Assembly (NCBI GenBank): GCA_905339295.1
Contig: CAJPFI010000025.1
Span: 1 to 51,939, forward strand
Direction of reading: 5' to 3'
Length of the DNA stretch: 51,939 nt
DNA from: Burkholderiales bacterium
GTDB lineage: Bacteria > Pseudomonadota > Gammaproteobacteria > Burkholderiales > Casimicrobiaceae
Shown: positions 40,765 to 48,960 of the stretch, piece by piece
How the letters are laid out: the number at the start of each line of letters is the position of its first letter
How positions within the stretch are numbered: position 1 is the first letter of the stretch
The notes under the pieces: generated by a model
Seen by the model: only the letters and a program-made list of their open reading frames with translations
Told to the model about the DNA's origin: nothing
The model's database searches: none
Position numbers and translations under genes: made by a program

Positions 40765-41246
40765 CGCGCCCGCCCCGCCTCCGCAACGTGCCGACGACTC
40801 TCGCGCGTTCCGCGCTCCGCGTCGCCGCCTCGCTGGCGCTGGCCGCCTCCGCATGGGCCGGTTACGACGTGACGCCGTCGGTCGCGGTTCCCAACCCCGA
40901 CGCCGAGGTCGCCGCCGAGGCGCTCAGGATCGGCGACTGGCAGCGCGCCGCCGAGAACTTCGAGGCCGCGCTGCGGGCGGAACCGGCGAACGCCGGCTTC
41001 CACGGCGGACTGGGCCATGCCTACCGCAAGCTCGGCAAGCTCGACCTTTCGCTGCGCCATCTCCGCGAAGCGCTGAAGCTCGACGCGAGCTCGCGCGGCG
41101 CGCACGAGTCGATCGGCGAAGCCTACCTTGCGGTCGGCGACCGAGCGAAGGCGCGCGCGCATCTCGCAGCGCTCGAGTTGCTGTGCCGCGGCCGCGGCTG
41201 CGACGAGTACCGCAACCTCGAGCGCGCGATCGCCGCGGCAAGGTAG
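40761..41246 (+). CDS. Exported TPR protein
   Basis: This 161-residue protein has a signal peptide (ALRVAASLALAASAWAG) and three TPR-like helices pairs: EALRIGDWQRAAENFEAALRAEPANAGFHGGLGHAYRKLGKLDLSLRHLREALKLDA and then SIGEAYLAVGDRAKARAHLAALELL. The last part holds LLCRGRGCDEYRNLERAI, with two Cys likely paired in the periplasm. The start at 40761 overlaps the stop of the preceding gene. Confidence 0.8.
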   Translation: MTRPPRLRNVPTTLARSALRVAASLALAASAWAGYDVTPSVAVPNPDAEVAAEALRIGDWQRAAENFEAALRAEPANAGFHGGLGHAYRKLGKLDLSLRHLREALKLDASSRGAHESIGEAYLAVGDRAKARAHLAALELLCRGRGCDEYRNLERAIAAAR

Positions 41247-41762
41247 ATCGGGACGCTGCCGCAGCGAAAACGGCGTGAGCGCGACGTCGCGCCCGGGCGG
41301 GCGGCATCCGACGCACAGCGCCACGCCGTCGGCCGCCGCGACCCGCTTCGCGCCCGGCGCGAGCGATGCCGGAAGCGCGGGATGGGCACAGGACCGCATC
41401 GCCGCGGGACGCGGTCCCGAGGACACGTGCCGCGCGGACTCGCGGGGCCAGCTCCGACAGCACCCGGCCGACAGCCCGCTTCGCAACGCATCGGCGTCGA
41501 CCGGGGACACGTCGGCCGCGCGCGACGGCGCGGCGGCGAGCGCGCGGGCGAACCATGCGGCGCGCATGCACCGGGCGGGATGAGGGGTGGACAGCTCGGC
41601 GCTCCGCGGGACACGGGCGCGAAGGCGCCTGTGGTCGCGGCCGCCGGTCGGCGCCCAACGGTCGTTCGCGCCAGCGAATGCATCTCGCGTCCCGCGCAAG
41701 CGCGGTGCACCGGGCGCGATGCAACCGCGCGCCTATAATGGTCGTCGCCGAAGGATTACACG
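41247..41762. other. Intergenic stretch, no convincing gene
   Basis: Frames on the plus strand are Arg/Gly-rich shadows. A minus-strand frame starting at 41567 (MRAAWFARALAAAPSRA...) has a more protein-like composition for 100 residues but runs on through the TPR gene, so it is not called. A consensus -10 (41734-41739) for the next gene lies at the right end. Confidence 0.4.
41734..41739 (+). promoter_or_regulatory. Consensus -10 hexamer before the 41763 lipoprotein gene
   Basis: TATAAT is a perfect sigma70 -10 in a GC-rich setting, 24 bases before the start codon. No good -35 is seen 17 bases upstream. An AAGGA ribosome site is between it and the ATG. Confidence 0.5.
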
Positions 41763-42191
41763 ATGACCGTTGCCCGTCCCTTCGCGGCCGTCCTGGCCGC
41801 CGTCGCTCTCGCTTCCGCGCTGGTCGCCTGCGGCGTACCGCCCGACCCGTCGCGCGAGCAGCCCGCGCTCGCGAGCGCGGTCGCCGATGCGCTGCCCGCG
41901 CTCAGGGCCGCGGGCATCAGCAAGATCCACGCGTGGTCCGATCGCCTCGAGCAGCCGGTGCAGGTGACGAGCGCGGGCGGCCCGCTGTACTTCCCGTACC
42001 CGCGTGGCATGCCGCTCGCGCGCTTCGCGCTGCACGCCGACGCCGAGCGCGTCGTCGTGCTCTCGGACGACTACGACCCCGCCGCGCACGATCGCTACGT
42101 CGAGTCGATGCGCCGCGTGATCGCCGAGTCGCTGCGTCTCGCCGGCGAGAACGCCGCCCGGCTGGAAACGCGCGAGAAGGCGTCGCGCTGA
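41763..42191 (+). CDS. Small lipoprotein of unknown function
   Basis: This 142-residue protein has a lipoprotein signal (ALASALVAC, Cys near 23) and a mature part with SKIHAWSDRLEQPVQVTSAGGPLYFPYPRGMPLARFALHADAERVVVLSDDYDPAAHDRYVESMRRVIAE. I do not recognise the family. It is 29 bases upstream of the zinc metallopeptidase gene and is probably in the same transcript. Confidence 0.6.
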   Translation: MTVARPFAAVLAAVALASALVACGVPPDPSREQPALASAVADALPALRAAGISKIHAWSDRLEQPVQVTSAGGPLYFPYPRGMPLARFALHADAERVVVLSDDYDPAAHDRYVESMRRVIAESLRLAGENAARLETREKASR

Positions 42192-42220
42192 CCACACACG
42201 TACGAGCAAAGGAGCCAACG

Positions 42221-43120
42221 ATGCGCTGGGGCGACATGCGACGCAGCGAGAACGTCGAGGACCGGGGAGGCCCGTCCGGACGCGGAGGCATGCCGCTCGG
42301 CGGCGGCATGAAGATCGGCGGAGGCACGCTGGTCGTCCTGATCATCCTGAGCCTCGTCTTCGGCATCAACCCCCTGCAGTTCCTCGGCATGGCCGGTCCC
42401 GAGACGGGCGCGCCCCCGCCGCCGGCGCCACAGACGACCGCTCCGGGCAGCCCCGCGCCGGGCGCCCCCGCGCCGGCCGACGCGCGAAAGGACTTCTCCG
42501 CGCGCGTGGTCGGCGACACCGAGGACGTCTGGAACGCGCTGTTCAAGGCCATGGGCATCGACCGCTATCCGCCGACGACGCTCACGCTCTACCGCGGTGC
42601 GGTGCGCTCGGGCTGCGGCACGGCGTCGTCGGCCGCAGGTCCCTTCTATTGCCCCGCCGACCAGCGCGTGTATCTCGACACCGCCTTCTTCGACGAGCTG
42701 TCGCGCCGCTTCGGCGCGCCCGGCGACTTCGCGCAGGCCTACGTGATCGCGCACGAGGTCGGCCACCACGTGCAGAACGTCACCGGCACGATGCAGAAGT
42801 TCGAGCGCGACGCGCAGCGACTCGACGGGCGGGCACGCAACGCGCTGTCGATCCGGCTCGAATTGCAGGCGGACTGCTATGCCGGCGTCTGGGGCCATTT
42901 CGCGCAGCGGCGCAACCTGCTCGAGCCGGGCGACCTGGAGGAAGGCCTGCGCGCGGCGGCGGCGGTCGGCGACGACACGATCATGAAGCGCACGCAGGGC
43001 TACGTCGTGCCCGACGCGATGAACCACGGATCCGCCGAGCAGCGCATGCGCTGGTTCCGCGCCGGGCTGAAAAGCGGCGACCCGCGCACCTGCGACACGT
43101 TCGGCGTCGCGCAGCCGTAG
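42221..43120 (+). CDS. YpfJ-like neutral zinc metallopeptidase
   Basis: This 299-residue protein is a member of the YpfJ/KPN_02809 (PF04228) family. It starts with the typical MRWGDMRRSENVEDRGG, has one membrane span (GGTLVVLIILSLVFGINPLQFLG), then a Pro/Ala linker. The catalytic part carries SGCGTASSAAGPFYCPADQRVYLD, the zinc motif HEVGHHVQN and LELQADCYAGVWGHF. The HExxH with following His is intact. Substrates are not known. It starts with an AAAGGAG ribosome site. Confidence 0.92.
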   Translation: MRWGDMRRSENVEDRGGPSGRGGMPLGGGMKIGGGTLVVLIILSLVFGINPLQFLGMAGPETGAPPPPAPQTTAPGSPAPGAPAPADARKDFSARVVGDTEDVWNALFKAMGIDRYPPTTLTLYRGAVRSGCGTASSAAGPFYCPADQRVYLDTAFFDELSRRFGAPGDFAQAYVIAHEVGHHVQNVTGTMQKFERDAQRLDGRARNALSIRLELQADCYAGVWGHFAQRRNLLEPGDLEEGLRAAAAVGDDTIMKRTQGYVVPDAMNHGSAEQRMRWFRAGLKSGDPRTCDTFGVAQP

Positions 43121-43206
43121 CGTCGCGCGGCGATGGGGCCGGCACGACGCGCGTCGAGCGCGATGCGCATGCGCGGCGCATGACCGGTCCGGCGCACGCC
43201 GGGGCG

Positions 43207-43923
43207 ATGTCGACGCGCTGTCCGTCGTGCGGCAGCGCGATGTCCGTGCACCGCCTCGAACGCAAGCCGGTCGGCGAGACGAGCGTCGACCTGTGCGCGG
43301 GCTGCCGGGCGCTGTGGTTCGACGGCTTCGAGAGCGCGCAGCTCGCGCCCGGCTCCACGCTCGCGCTGCTCCGGGCGATCCACGAGGCCGACGACGCGCC
43401 GAAGAACACGCTCGCCGCGCGCCTCGCCTGTCCGCGCTGCTCGGGGACATTGGTGCTCACGCGCGACCTGCAGCGCTCGACGCGCTTCTCGTACTTCCGC
43501 TGCGAGCGGGGACACGGGCGCTACACGCCGTTCATGCAGTTCCTGCTCGAGAAGAATTTCGTGCGGCCGCTCCCGCCCGCCGAGATCGAGCGGTTGAAGC
43601 GCGCCGTCGGCACCGTGCGCTGCAGCGGGTGCGGCGCGTCGATCGACCTCGTGGCCGACACCGCCTGCGGCTACTGCCGCGCGCCGATCGCCGTGCTCGA
43701 CCCGGACGCGCTGTCGCGCACCGTCGACGCGCTGACCGCTGCCGAGGCGCGGCGCAACCGCATCGACGCCGGCGCGCTCGCCGAGGGGCTGATGGTCGCC
43801 GAGCGGATGCGCAGGACGCTCGCCGGCGACGCCCCGGCGCGCCGGGGCGCGGATGCGATCGCCGCGGCGATCGAGATGGGCGCGACCGCGCTCGACATCC
43901 TGTTCGCCGCGCGCCGCGGCTGA
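43207..43923 (+). CDS. Multi zinc-ribbon protein
   Basis: This 238-residue protein contains three Cys-pair ribbons: CPSCG with CAGCRALWFDG near the N-terminus (TFIIB-type zinc ribbon), CPRCSGTL followed by FRCERGHG in the middle, and CSGCGASIDLVADTACGYC near residue 145. The last 80 residues are helical and end in GATALDILFAARRG. It is cytoplasmic and may bind nucleic acid or serve as an adaptor. The start at 43207 begins at the first ribbon; an ATG at 43180 is the alternative. It follows the metallopeptidase gene by 86 bases. Confidence 0.72.
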   Translation: MSTRCPSCGSAMSVHRLERKPVGETSVDLCAGCRALWFDGFESAQLAPGSTLALLRAIHEADDAPKNTLAARLACPRCSGTLVLTRDLQRSTRFSYFRCERGHGRYTPFMQFLLEKNFVRPLPPAEIERLKRAVGTVRCSGCGASIDLVADTACGYCRAPIAVLDPDALSRTVDALTAAEARRNRIDAGALAEGLMVAERMRRTLAGDAPARRGADAIAAAIEMGATALDILFAARRG

Positions 43924-43941
43924 CGGCCGCGCGCGGGGCGG

Positions 43942-43947
43942 TACAAT
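43942..43947 (+). promoter_or_regulatory. -10 hexamer before the 43986 gene
   Basis: TACAAT differs from the consensus in one base and stands 39 bases before the ATG. A matching -35 is not clear. It overlaps the end of the preceding gene's downstream region. Confidence 0.35.
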
Positions 43948-43985
43948 CGGCCATCGCCGCAAGGCCCGGACCAGGAGCCGCCACC

Positions 43986-44297
43986 ATGATCAAGCCCGCC
44001 GTCCTCCTCGCCGCAGCGTTCGCCTTCGCACTGCCGCCGAACTCGCACGCGCAGACGCCGCAGACCGTTCCTCCGCACAAGTGCGAGAAGCCCGAGTTCC
44101 CGGGCCGCGTCTCGCCGCAGGCCAAGCTGCAGCGATGGACCAGCGACTTCCGCGCCTACCTCGAGTGCGTGAAGGCCTACGTCAACGAGCGCAATGCGGC
44201 GATCGACGCGCAGAGCAAGGCGGCGAAGATCGCCGTCGACGAGTTCAACGCGGGCGTCACCGAGTACAACGAGACGGTCAAGACGTTCGCGAACTGA
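43986..44297 (+). CDS. Small exported protein of unknown function
   Basis: This 103-residue protein has a signal peptide (AVLLAAAFAFALPPNSHAQ). The mature part has CEKPEFPGR and then a helical FRAYLECVKAYVNERNAAIDAQSKAAKIAVDEFNAGVTEYNETVKTF. The two Cys may form a disulphide. Likely periplasmic. I do not know the family. Confidence 0.65.
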   Translation: MIKPAVLLAAAFAFALPPNSHAQTPQTVPPHKCEKPEFPGRVSPQAKLQRWTSDFRAYLECVKAYVNERNAAIDAQSKAAKIAVDEFNAGVTEYNETVKTFAN

Positions 44298-44327
44298 CCG
44301 GCGCGCCGCCGCGGCGCATGCCCCCGA

Positions 44328-45029
44328 TCAGCGCGCGCGGACCTCGACGCCGGTGACGATCGCGTCGAGGCAGGTGAACGCGACGCTGCGAGGCGGCGTC
44401 CCTCCGTCGTCGTCGTAGGCGTGCCTCATCGCCGGCGCGAGCCTGGGCTGCCCGCCCGGCCCGGCGACCGACAACTGCACGCCCTCGCTGCGGTCCGGGC
44501 GCCCGGCCTCGGCGAGGACCGCGCCGCAGTCCTGCCCCGCGGCGACCGCGTGCAGGACCGCGGTCCTGCCGCCGTCGCGCCGCGACGCGGTGTCGCCCGC
44601 CTCGTCGGGCGTCGGCGGCGCGGACGACGCGTCGTCGCCGCGCTCCCAGGTGACGCGGCCGTCGAGGAGCCCGATGCGGCGTGTCCCGCCGGGGTTGCGG
44701 TAGACCCAGACCTCGCTCACACGCTCCACGGCCGAGCCGCCGCGGATCTCGGTCGGCATGCCGTACGCGTCGCGGACGTAGCGCTTCGGCATTCCGGGAA
44801 GGACCTGCCCGACCTTCGCAGCCGCGACCCACTTCGCCTGCTGCGCGGGGGCCTCCTGCGTCGCGCCGTTGTCCGGGTCGATCTCGACGCGCGCCCCCTT
44901 CGCGTCCTTGCCGCAGGGCTCCTGCTGGTAGGTCGTCCGGCCGGCGCCGTCGACGCACTTGAACACCTGCGCGTGCGATGCGCCGGCCACCAGGGCAAGC
45001 GCGAGAGCGGCGACGAGGCGTGCGGGCAT
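44328..45029 (-). CDS. Exported DUF4124 protein
   Basis: This 233-residue protein has a signal peptide (LVAALALALVAGASHAQ) and a short DUF4124 unit, VFKCVDGAGRTTYQQEPCGKDAKGARV, a common periplasmic module of Betaproteobacteria. The rest has VLPGMPKRYVRDAYGMPTEIRGG, SEVWVYRNPGGTRRIGLLDGRVTWE and a final AFTCLDAIVTGVEVRAR. The start is ATG at 45029. It is divergent from aceK. Confidence 0.82.
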   Translation of the reverse strand: MPARLVAALALALVAGASHAQVFKCVDGAGRTTYQQEPCGKDAKGARVEIDPDNGATQEAPAQQAKWVAAAKVGQVLPGMPKRYVRDAYGMPTEIRGGSAVERVSEVWVYRNPGGTRRIGLLDGRVTWERGDDASSAPPTPDEAGDTASRRDGGRTAVLHAVAAGQDCGAVLAEAGRPDRSEGVQLSVAGPGGQPRLAPAMRHAYDDDGGTPPRSVAFTCLDAIVTGVEVRAR

Positions 45030-45182
45030 CTGCGCATGATAGTCCCGGGCGGATCGCGCGCCGGCGCCACGGTATGATGCCGTGCAACACGACCGACGGC
45101 CCATGATGCAACCCTCCCCCTCTCCGGGAGCGCCGAGCGCCGCGCTCCCGCGTCGCCGGACGCGCGCCGCGGCGGTGTGACG

Positions 45183-47003
45183 ATGGCCGGACGCGCCGCC
45201 GCCGCCGAGCTTCCCGCCGTCGCGCGTGACGATCCCGCGCACGCGATCGCGGCGGCGCTGCTCGCGGGCTTCGACAAGCACTACGCGCTGTTCCGCGAGT
45301 GCGCGCGCGCGGCGAAGCGCCATTTCGAGGCGGGCCACTTCCTCGCGATCGGCCACGTCGCGCGCGACCGCATCGACTTCTACGACCGCCGGGTCGCGGA
45401 GACCGCCGAGCGCGTCGAGCGCGAGTTCCGCGGCGCCGGCCTCGAGGGCGGCGGCGCGGATGCCCTGTGGGGGCGCGTCCGGCGGCACTACGTCGCGATG
45501 CTCGCCGAGCACCGGCAGCCCGAGTGCGCCGAGACCTTCTTCAACACGGTGTCGTGCAAGCTGCTGCACCGCAGCTACTTCCACAACCGCGCGCTGTTCG
45601 TCCGGCCGGCGGTCGCGACCGACTACCTCGACGCCGACCTGCCGGCGTACCGCTCCTACTATCCGCGCGAGCGCGGGCTGCGCGCCGCGGTCATCGACCT
45701 CATCCTCGACTTCCGGCTCGACCGCCGCTTCGCCGATTTCCGCCGCGACCTCGCGAACGTGCTCCGCGCCTTCCGCCGGCGCATGCCGCGGCCGGTCAGG
45801 CTCGAGGCCAACTTCCAGATCCAGGTGCTGTCGAGCCTGTTCTTCCGCAACCGCTCGGCCTACGTCGTCGGCCGCGTGGTCAACGGCGTGCAGTCGCACC
45901 CGTTCGCCGTCGCGATCCGCCACACGTCCGGCGGCGAACTCTACGTCGACGCGCTGCTCGCCGACCCGGTCGAGCTCGCGCTCCTGTTCTCGGCCAACCG
46001 CGCCTACTTCCTCGTCGACATGGAGGTGCCGAGCGCGACCGTCGAGTTCCTGCGCATGATCCTGCACGACAAGACCGCCGCCGAGCTCTACACGATCGTC
46101 GGCCTGCAGAAGCACGGCAAGACGCTCTTCTTCCGCGACTTCCTTCACCACCTGCGCCACTCGACCGACCGGTTCGAGAACGCGCCGGGCATCCGCGGCC
46201 TGGTGATGGCGGTGTTCACGCTGCCGTCCTATCCGTACGTGTTCAAGATCATCAAGGACCGGATCGCCGCGTCGAAGGACACCGACCGCGCCCGCGTCAC
46301 GCAGAAGTACGCACTGGTGAAGCACCACGACCGCGCCGGCCGAATGACCGACATCCTCGAGTACTCGGACGTCGCGCTGCCGCGCGCGCGTTTCACGCCG
46401 GAGCTCCTCGACGAGCTCAGGTCGCTCGCCGGCTCGCAGGTCGAGGAGGAAGGCGACTGGGTCGTCATCCGGCACCTGTACATCGAGCGGCGCCTGCGCC
46501 CGCTCAACCTGGCGCTCCAGAACGCCGACGCGGCGACGCGCGAGCGCGCGATGACCGAGTACGGCAACGCGATCCGCGAGCTCGCCGCGGTCAACATCTT
46601 CGCCGGAGACCTGCTGTTCAAGAACTTCGGCGTCACCCGCTACGGGCGCATCGTGTTCTACGACTACGACGAGATCGAGTACATCACCGACTGCTCGTTC
46701 CGGACGGTCCCGCCGCCGCCGCCCGGCCACGACGAGATGTCGGACGAGGTCTGGTATCGCGTGGGGCCGCGCGACGTCTTTCCCGAGGAGTTCGCGACGT
46801 TCCTGCTCACCGACGCGCGCAACCGCGAGGCCTTCCTTCGCCATCACGCCGACCTGCTGGACGCGCGCTGGTGGCAGGCCACGCAGCAGGCGATCCGCGC
46901 CTCGGGACCGGCCGAGGTGCTGTCCTACCCGGCGGACGTGCGTTTCACCGCGCCGGCCGCCGTGCGCCATCCTCACGCGCCGTCGCATGCGGCGCCGGGC
47001 TGA
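45183..47003 (+). CDS. aceK: Isocitrate dehydrogenase kinase/phosphatase
   Basis: This 606-residue protein is AceK. The N-terminal regulatory half (1-310) leads to a kinase fold with GLQKHGKTLFFRDFLHHLRHSTDRF, VFTLPSYPYVFKIIKDRI with the ATP Lys, and DLLFKNFGVTRYGRIVFYDYDEIEYI with the metal Asp and the DYDE signature. AceK controls isocitrate dehydrogenase and so the flow into the glyoxylate shunt. The ATG at 45183 is preferred over the GTG at 45177. A TATGAT -10 at 45072-45077 sits within a CACGG/CCGTG dyad, and a small hairpin lies in the leader (45125-45150). Confidence 0.95.
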   Translation: MAGRAAAAELPAVARDDPAHAIAAALLAGFDKHYALFRECARAAKRHFEAGHFLAIGHVARDRIDFYDRRVAETAERVEREFRGAGLEGGGADALWGRVRRHYVAMLAEHRQPECAETFFNTVSCKLLHRSYFHNRALFVRPAVATDYLDADLPAYRSYYPRERGLRAAVIDLILDFRLDRRFADFRRDLANVLRAFRRRMPRPVRLEANFQIQVLSSLFFRNRSAYVVGRVVNGVQSHPFAVAIRHTSGGELYVDALLADPVELALLFSANRAYFLVDMEVPSATVEFLRMILHDKTAAELYTIVGLQKHGKTLFFRDFLHHLRHSTDRFENAPGIRGLVMAVFTLPSYPYVFKIIKDRIAASKDTDRARVTQKYALVKHHDRAGRMTDILEYSDVALPRARFTPELLDELRSLAGSQVEEEGDWVVIRHLYIERRLRPLNLALQNADAATRERAMTEYGNAIRELAAVNIFAGDLLFKNFGVTRYGRIVFYDYDEIEYITDCSFRTVPPPPPGHDEMSDEVWYRVGPRDVFPEEFATFLLTDARNREAFLRHHADLLDARWWQATQQAIRASGPAEVLSYPADVRFTAPAAVRHPHAPSHAAPG

Positions 47004-47168
47004 CGTCGCCGGGGAGCCCGGGGTGCCTTCGCCGGCGCCGCTCGGCGGTCGGGATGGGCCTCTCCTCGGACGCGGCGCGCGAGCGCCCGCCGCGACGTCA
47101 TACTGTCACGCTGAAAGGAACGGAGGCGGCCGCCCCGGCGCGCCGCGAATGCGGGGGAGCATTCTGTC

Positions 47169-48509
47169 GTGGCGTATCTCAGCCTGTTCACGGTCCTGAG
47201 GCAGGGGCCGGGACCCTCGTCGGTGCACACCGCCGGGCCCTGGCTCGCCGCGCGGCGGTTCGTGCACGAACTCGCGGCGTCCGGAGCGTTGCCTTCGGTC
47301 GCCCGGCTCGCCGTCGAGCTCTACGGCGGCGCGGCGTGCGTCGGGCGCGAGTGCGGCGCCGACGGCGCGATCGTCGCCGGACTCGAGGGCCTCGACCGGA
47401 CGCAATGCGGGGCCGGCGCCACGGCGCGCGCGCTCACCGCCGCGGCCACGCGCCGCGCCGTCCGCCTGGAAGGACGTCATGCGATACGTTTCGATCCGGC
47501 GAAGGACATCGGCTTCCGCGTCGACCGCACGGTCGCCTACGACGGCAACGCGTTGCGCTTCGCGGCGTTCGACGCGAGCGGCACCACGGTCGCCGATCGC
47601 GTCTACCTCGTGGCCGGCGACGATCTGGTGCTCGCGCCGGGCGAGTCGCCGGGCAACCGGCCCGCGCTGCGCGTCCCCTACGACTACGACGCCACGGCCG
47701 CCTCGCTGGTCGATGCATGCCGCGCGGCCGGCGGCCGCCGGATCGCCTTCGTCGCGCTGGCGAACGAGGGAACGATCGCGAGCCCCGGCGAGGTCCGTGC
47801 GCGCCTCCTCGCGTTGCGCGACGCGATGCAGTCGTCGATCGATCGGGGACTGGTCGCCAGCGGCGCGCTGCCGGGGCGGCGCAGGCGCGTCGCCTCCGGG
47901 CTGGCGGACGCGCTCGACGACACGAAATCGACGGCGGCGCAGCGTTGCCGCGTCTACGCGCTCGCCGCCGCGGAGGAAAATGCGGCGGGCGCCGGCAGCG
48001 TCGCGGCGCCGTCGCACGGCGCGGCCGGCGTGGTCGCGGCACTGTTGCGCCACTCGCTCGCGACCCGCGCGCCGGCGGGCGACGGCGACGCGGTCGACTA
48101 TCTCGCCTGCGCGGGCGCGACCGGCGCGCTCCTGCGCCGCGCCGGACTGCGGCAGGTCGGCTGCCAGGGCGAGGTCGGCGTCGCCGCGGCGATGGCGGCG
48201 GCGGGCTACGCGTCGATCATGGGCGCCACGCCGGCACAGGCGCTCTACGCGGCGGAACTCGCGCTCGAGCCGCACCTTGGCCTGGCGTGCGATCCCGTCG
48301 GCGGGCGTGTCGAGTCGCCCTGCATCGAGCGAAACGGGCTGGCGGCGGCGCGCGCGTGCGCCGCGGCGATGGCCGCGGTGCGCGTCCCCGAGCCTCGCTT
48401 CGCGCTCGACGCGGTCGTCCGCTCGCTCGTGGAAACCGCGCGCCCGCTCGCGGGGCGGTTCAAGCAGGCGTCGCTGGGCGGCGTCGCGATGTCGGTCCCC
48501 GACTGCTGA
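47169..48509 (+). CDS. L-serine dehydratase, iron-sulphur type (single chain)
   Basis: This 446-residue protein has the features of single-chain iron-sulphur L-serine ammonia-lyase: GPGPSSVHTAGPWLAARRF (compare GPSSSHTVGPM), GCQGEVGVAAAMAAAGY, LEPHLGLACDPVGGRVESPCIERN. The three Cys that hold the 4Fe-4S cluster (GCQGE, ACDPV, PCIER) are present. It should turn L-serine into pyruvate and ammonia. It begins with GTG at 47169, with a poor ribosome site. The long middle (about residues 150-260) is more divergent than usual. Confidence 0.85.
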   Translation: MAYLSLFTVLRQGPGPSSVHTAGPWLAARRFVHELAASGALPSVARLAVELYGGAACVGRECGADGAIVAGLEGLDRTQCGAGATARALTAAATRRAVRLEGRHAIRFDPAKDIGFRVDRTVAYDGNALRFAAFDASGTTVADRVYLVAGDDLVLAPGESPGNRPALRVPYDYDATAASLVDACRAAGGRRIAFVALANEGTIASPGEVRARLLALRDAMQSSIDRGLVASGALPGRRRRVASGLADALDDTKSTAAQRCRVYALAAAEENAAGAGSVAAPSHGAAGVVAALLRHSLATRAPAGDGDAVDYLACAGATGALLRRAGLRQVGCQGEVGVAAAMAAAGYASIMGATPAQALYAAELALEPHLGLACDPVGGRVESPCIERNGLAAARACAAAMAAVRVPEPRFALDAVVRSLVETARPLAGRFKQASLGGVAMSVPDC

Positions 48510-48582
48510 TCGCGCGCGCCGGTTCGCCGCGGGCGCGCGTTTGCGTTACGCTTCCGGGCGTCCCGACGCTCCGGAGTCCACG

Positions 48583-48960
48583 ATGCCGCCGCCCGCCTCA
48601 CCGATCCGACGCACGCTTGCGCCCGCGATCGCCGCGTCGGTCTTCGCCGTCGCATGCGCGGCACCGGAAAAGCAGCCCGACGTGCCGTCGCAGGACACGA
48701 TTGCCTGCCAGTTGAACGGCCAGCGCATGGTGATCCGGTTCCTGCCCGACGAGGTCCGGTTCCTCACCCCCGAAGGCGAGCGCGTGACCCTGCAGAAGGT
48801 CCCCGCGTCGTCGGGCGTGCGCTACACGAACGGGCTGGTCGAGATCCGCGGCGGTGGCGGAACGCCGACGATGCCCGAGGGACTGCACTACGTTCGCGAC
48901 GGCAACGCCTGGCCGCTGCGCGACTGCGTGCCGCTGATGGTTCCGGCACCGGCGAAGTGA
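48583..48960 (+). CDS. MliC-like lipoprotein
   Basis: This 125-residue protein has a lipoprotein signal (FAVACAA). The mature part has TIACQLNGQRMVIRFLPDEVRFLTPEGERVTLQKVPASSGVRYTNGLVEIRGGGG, followed by a second Cys in RDCVP. The SGVRYTN piece resembles the SGxxY motif of MliC/PliC inhibitors of C-type lysozyme. The family match is moderate. Its stop overlaps the GTG of the next gene. Confidence 0.6.
   Translation: MPPPASPIRRTLAPAIAASVFAVACAAPEKQPDVPSQDTIACQLNGQRMVIRFLPDEVRFLTPEGERVTLQKVPASSGVRYTNGLVEIRGGGGTPTMPEGLHYVRDGNAWPLRDCVPLMVPAPAK

Noticed and set aside
45125-45150. Hairpin in the aceK leader as attenuator
   Set aside because: Eight-base arms with a 10-base loop are ordinary here, and no leader peptide or T run accompanies it.
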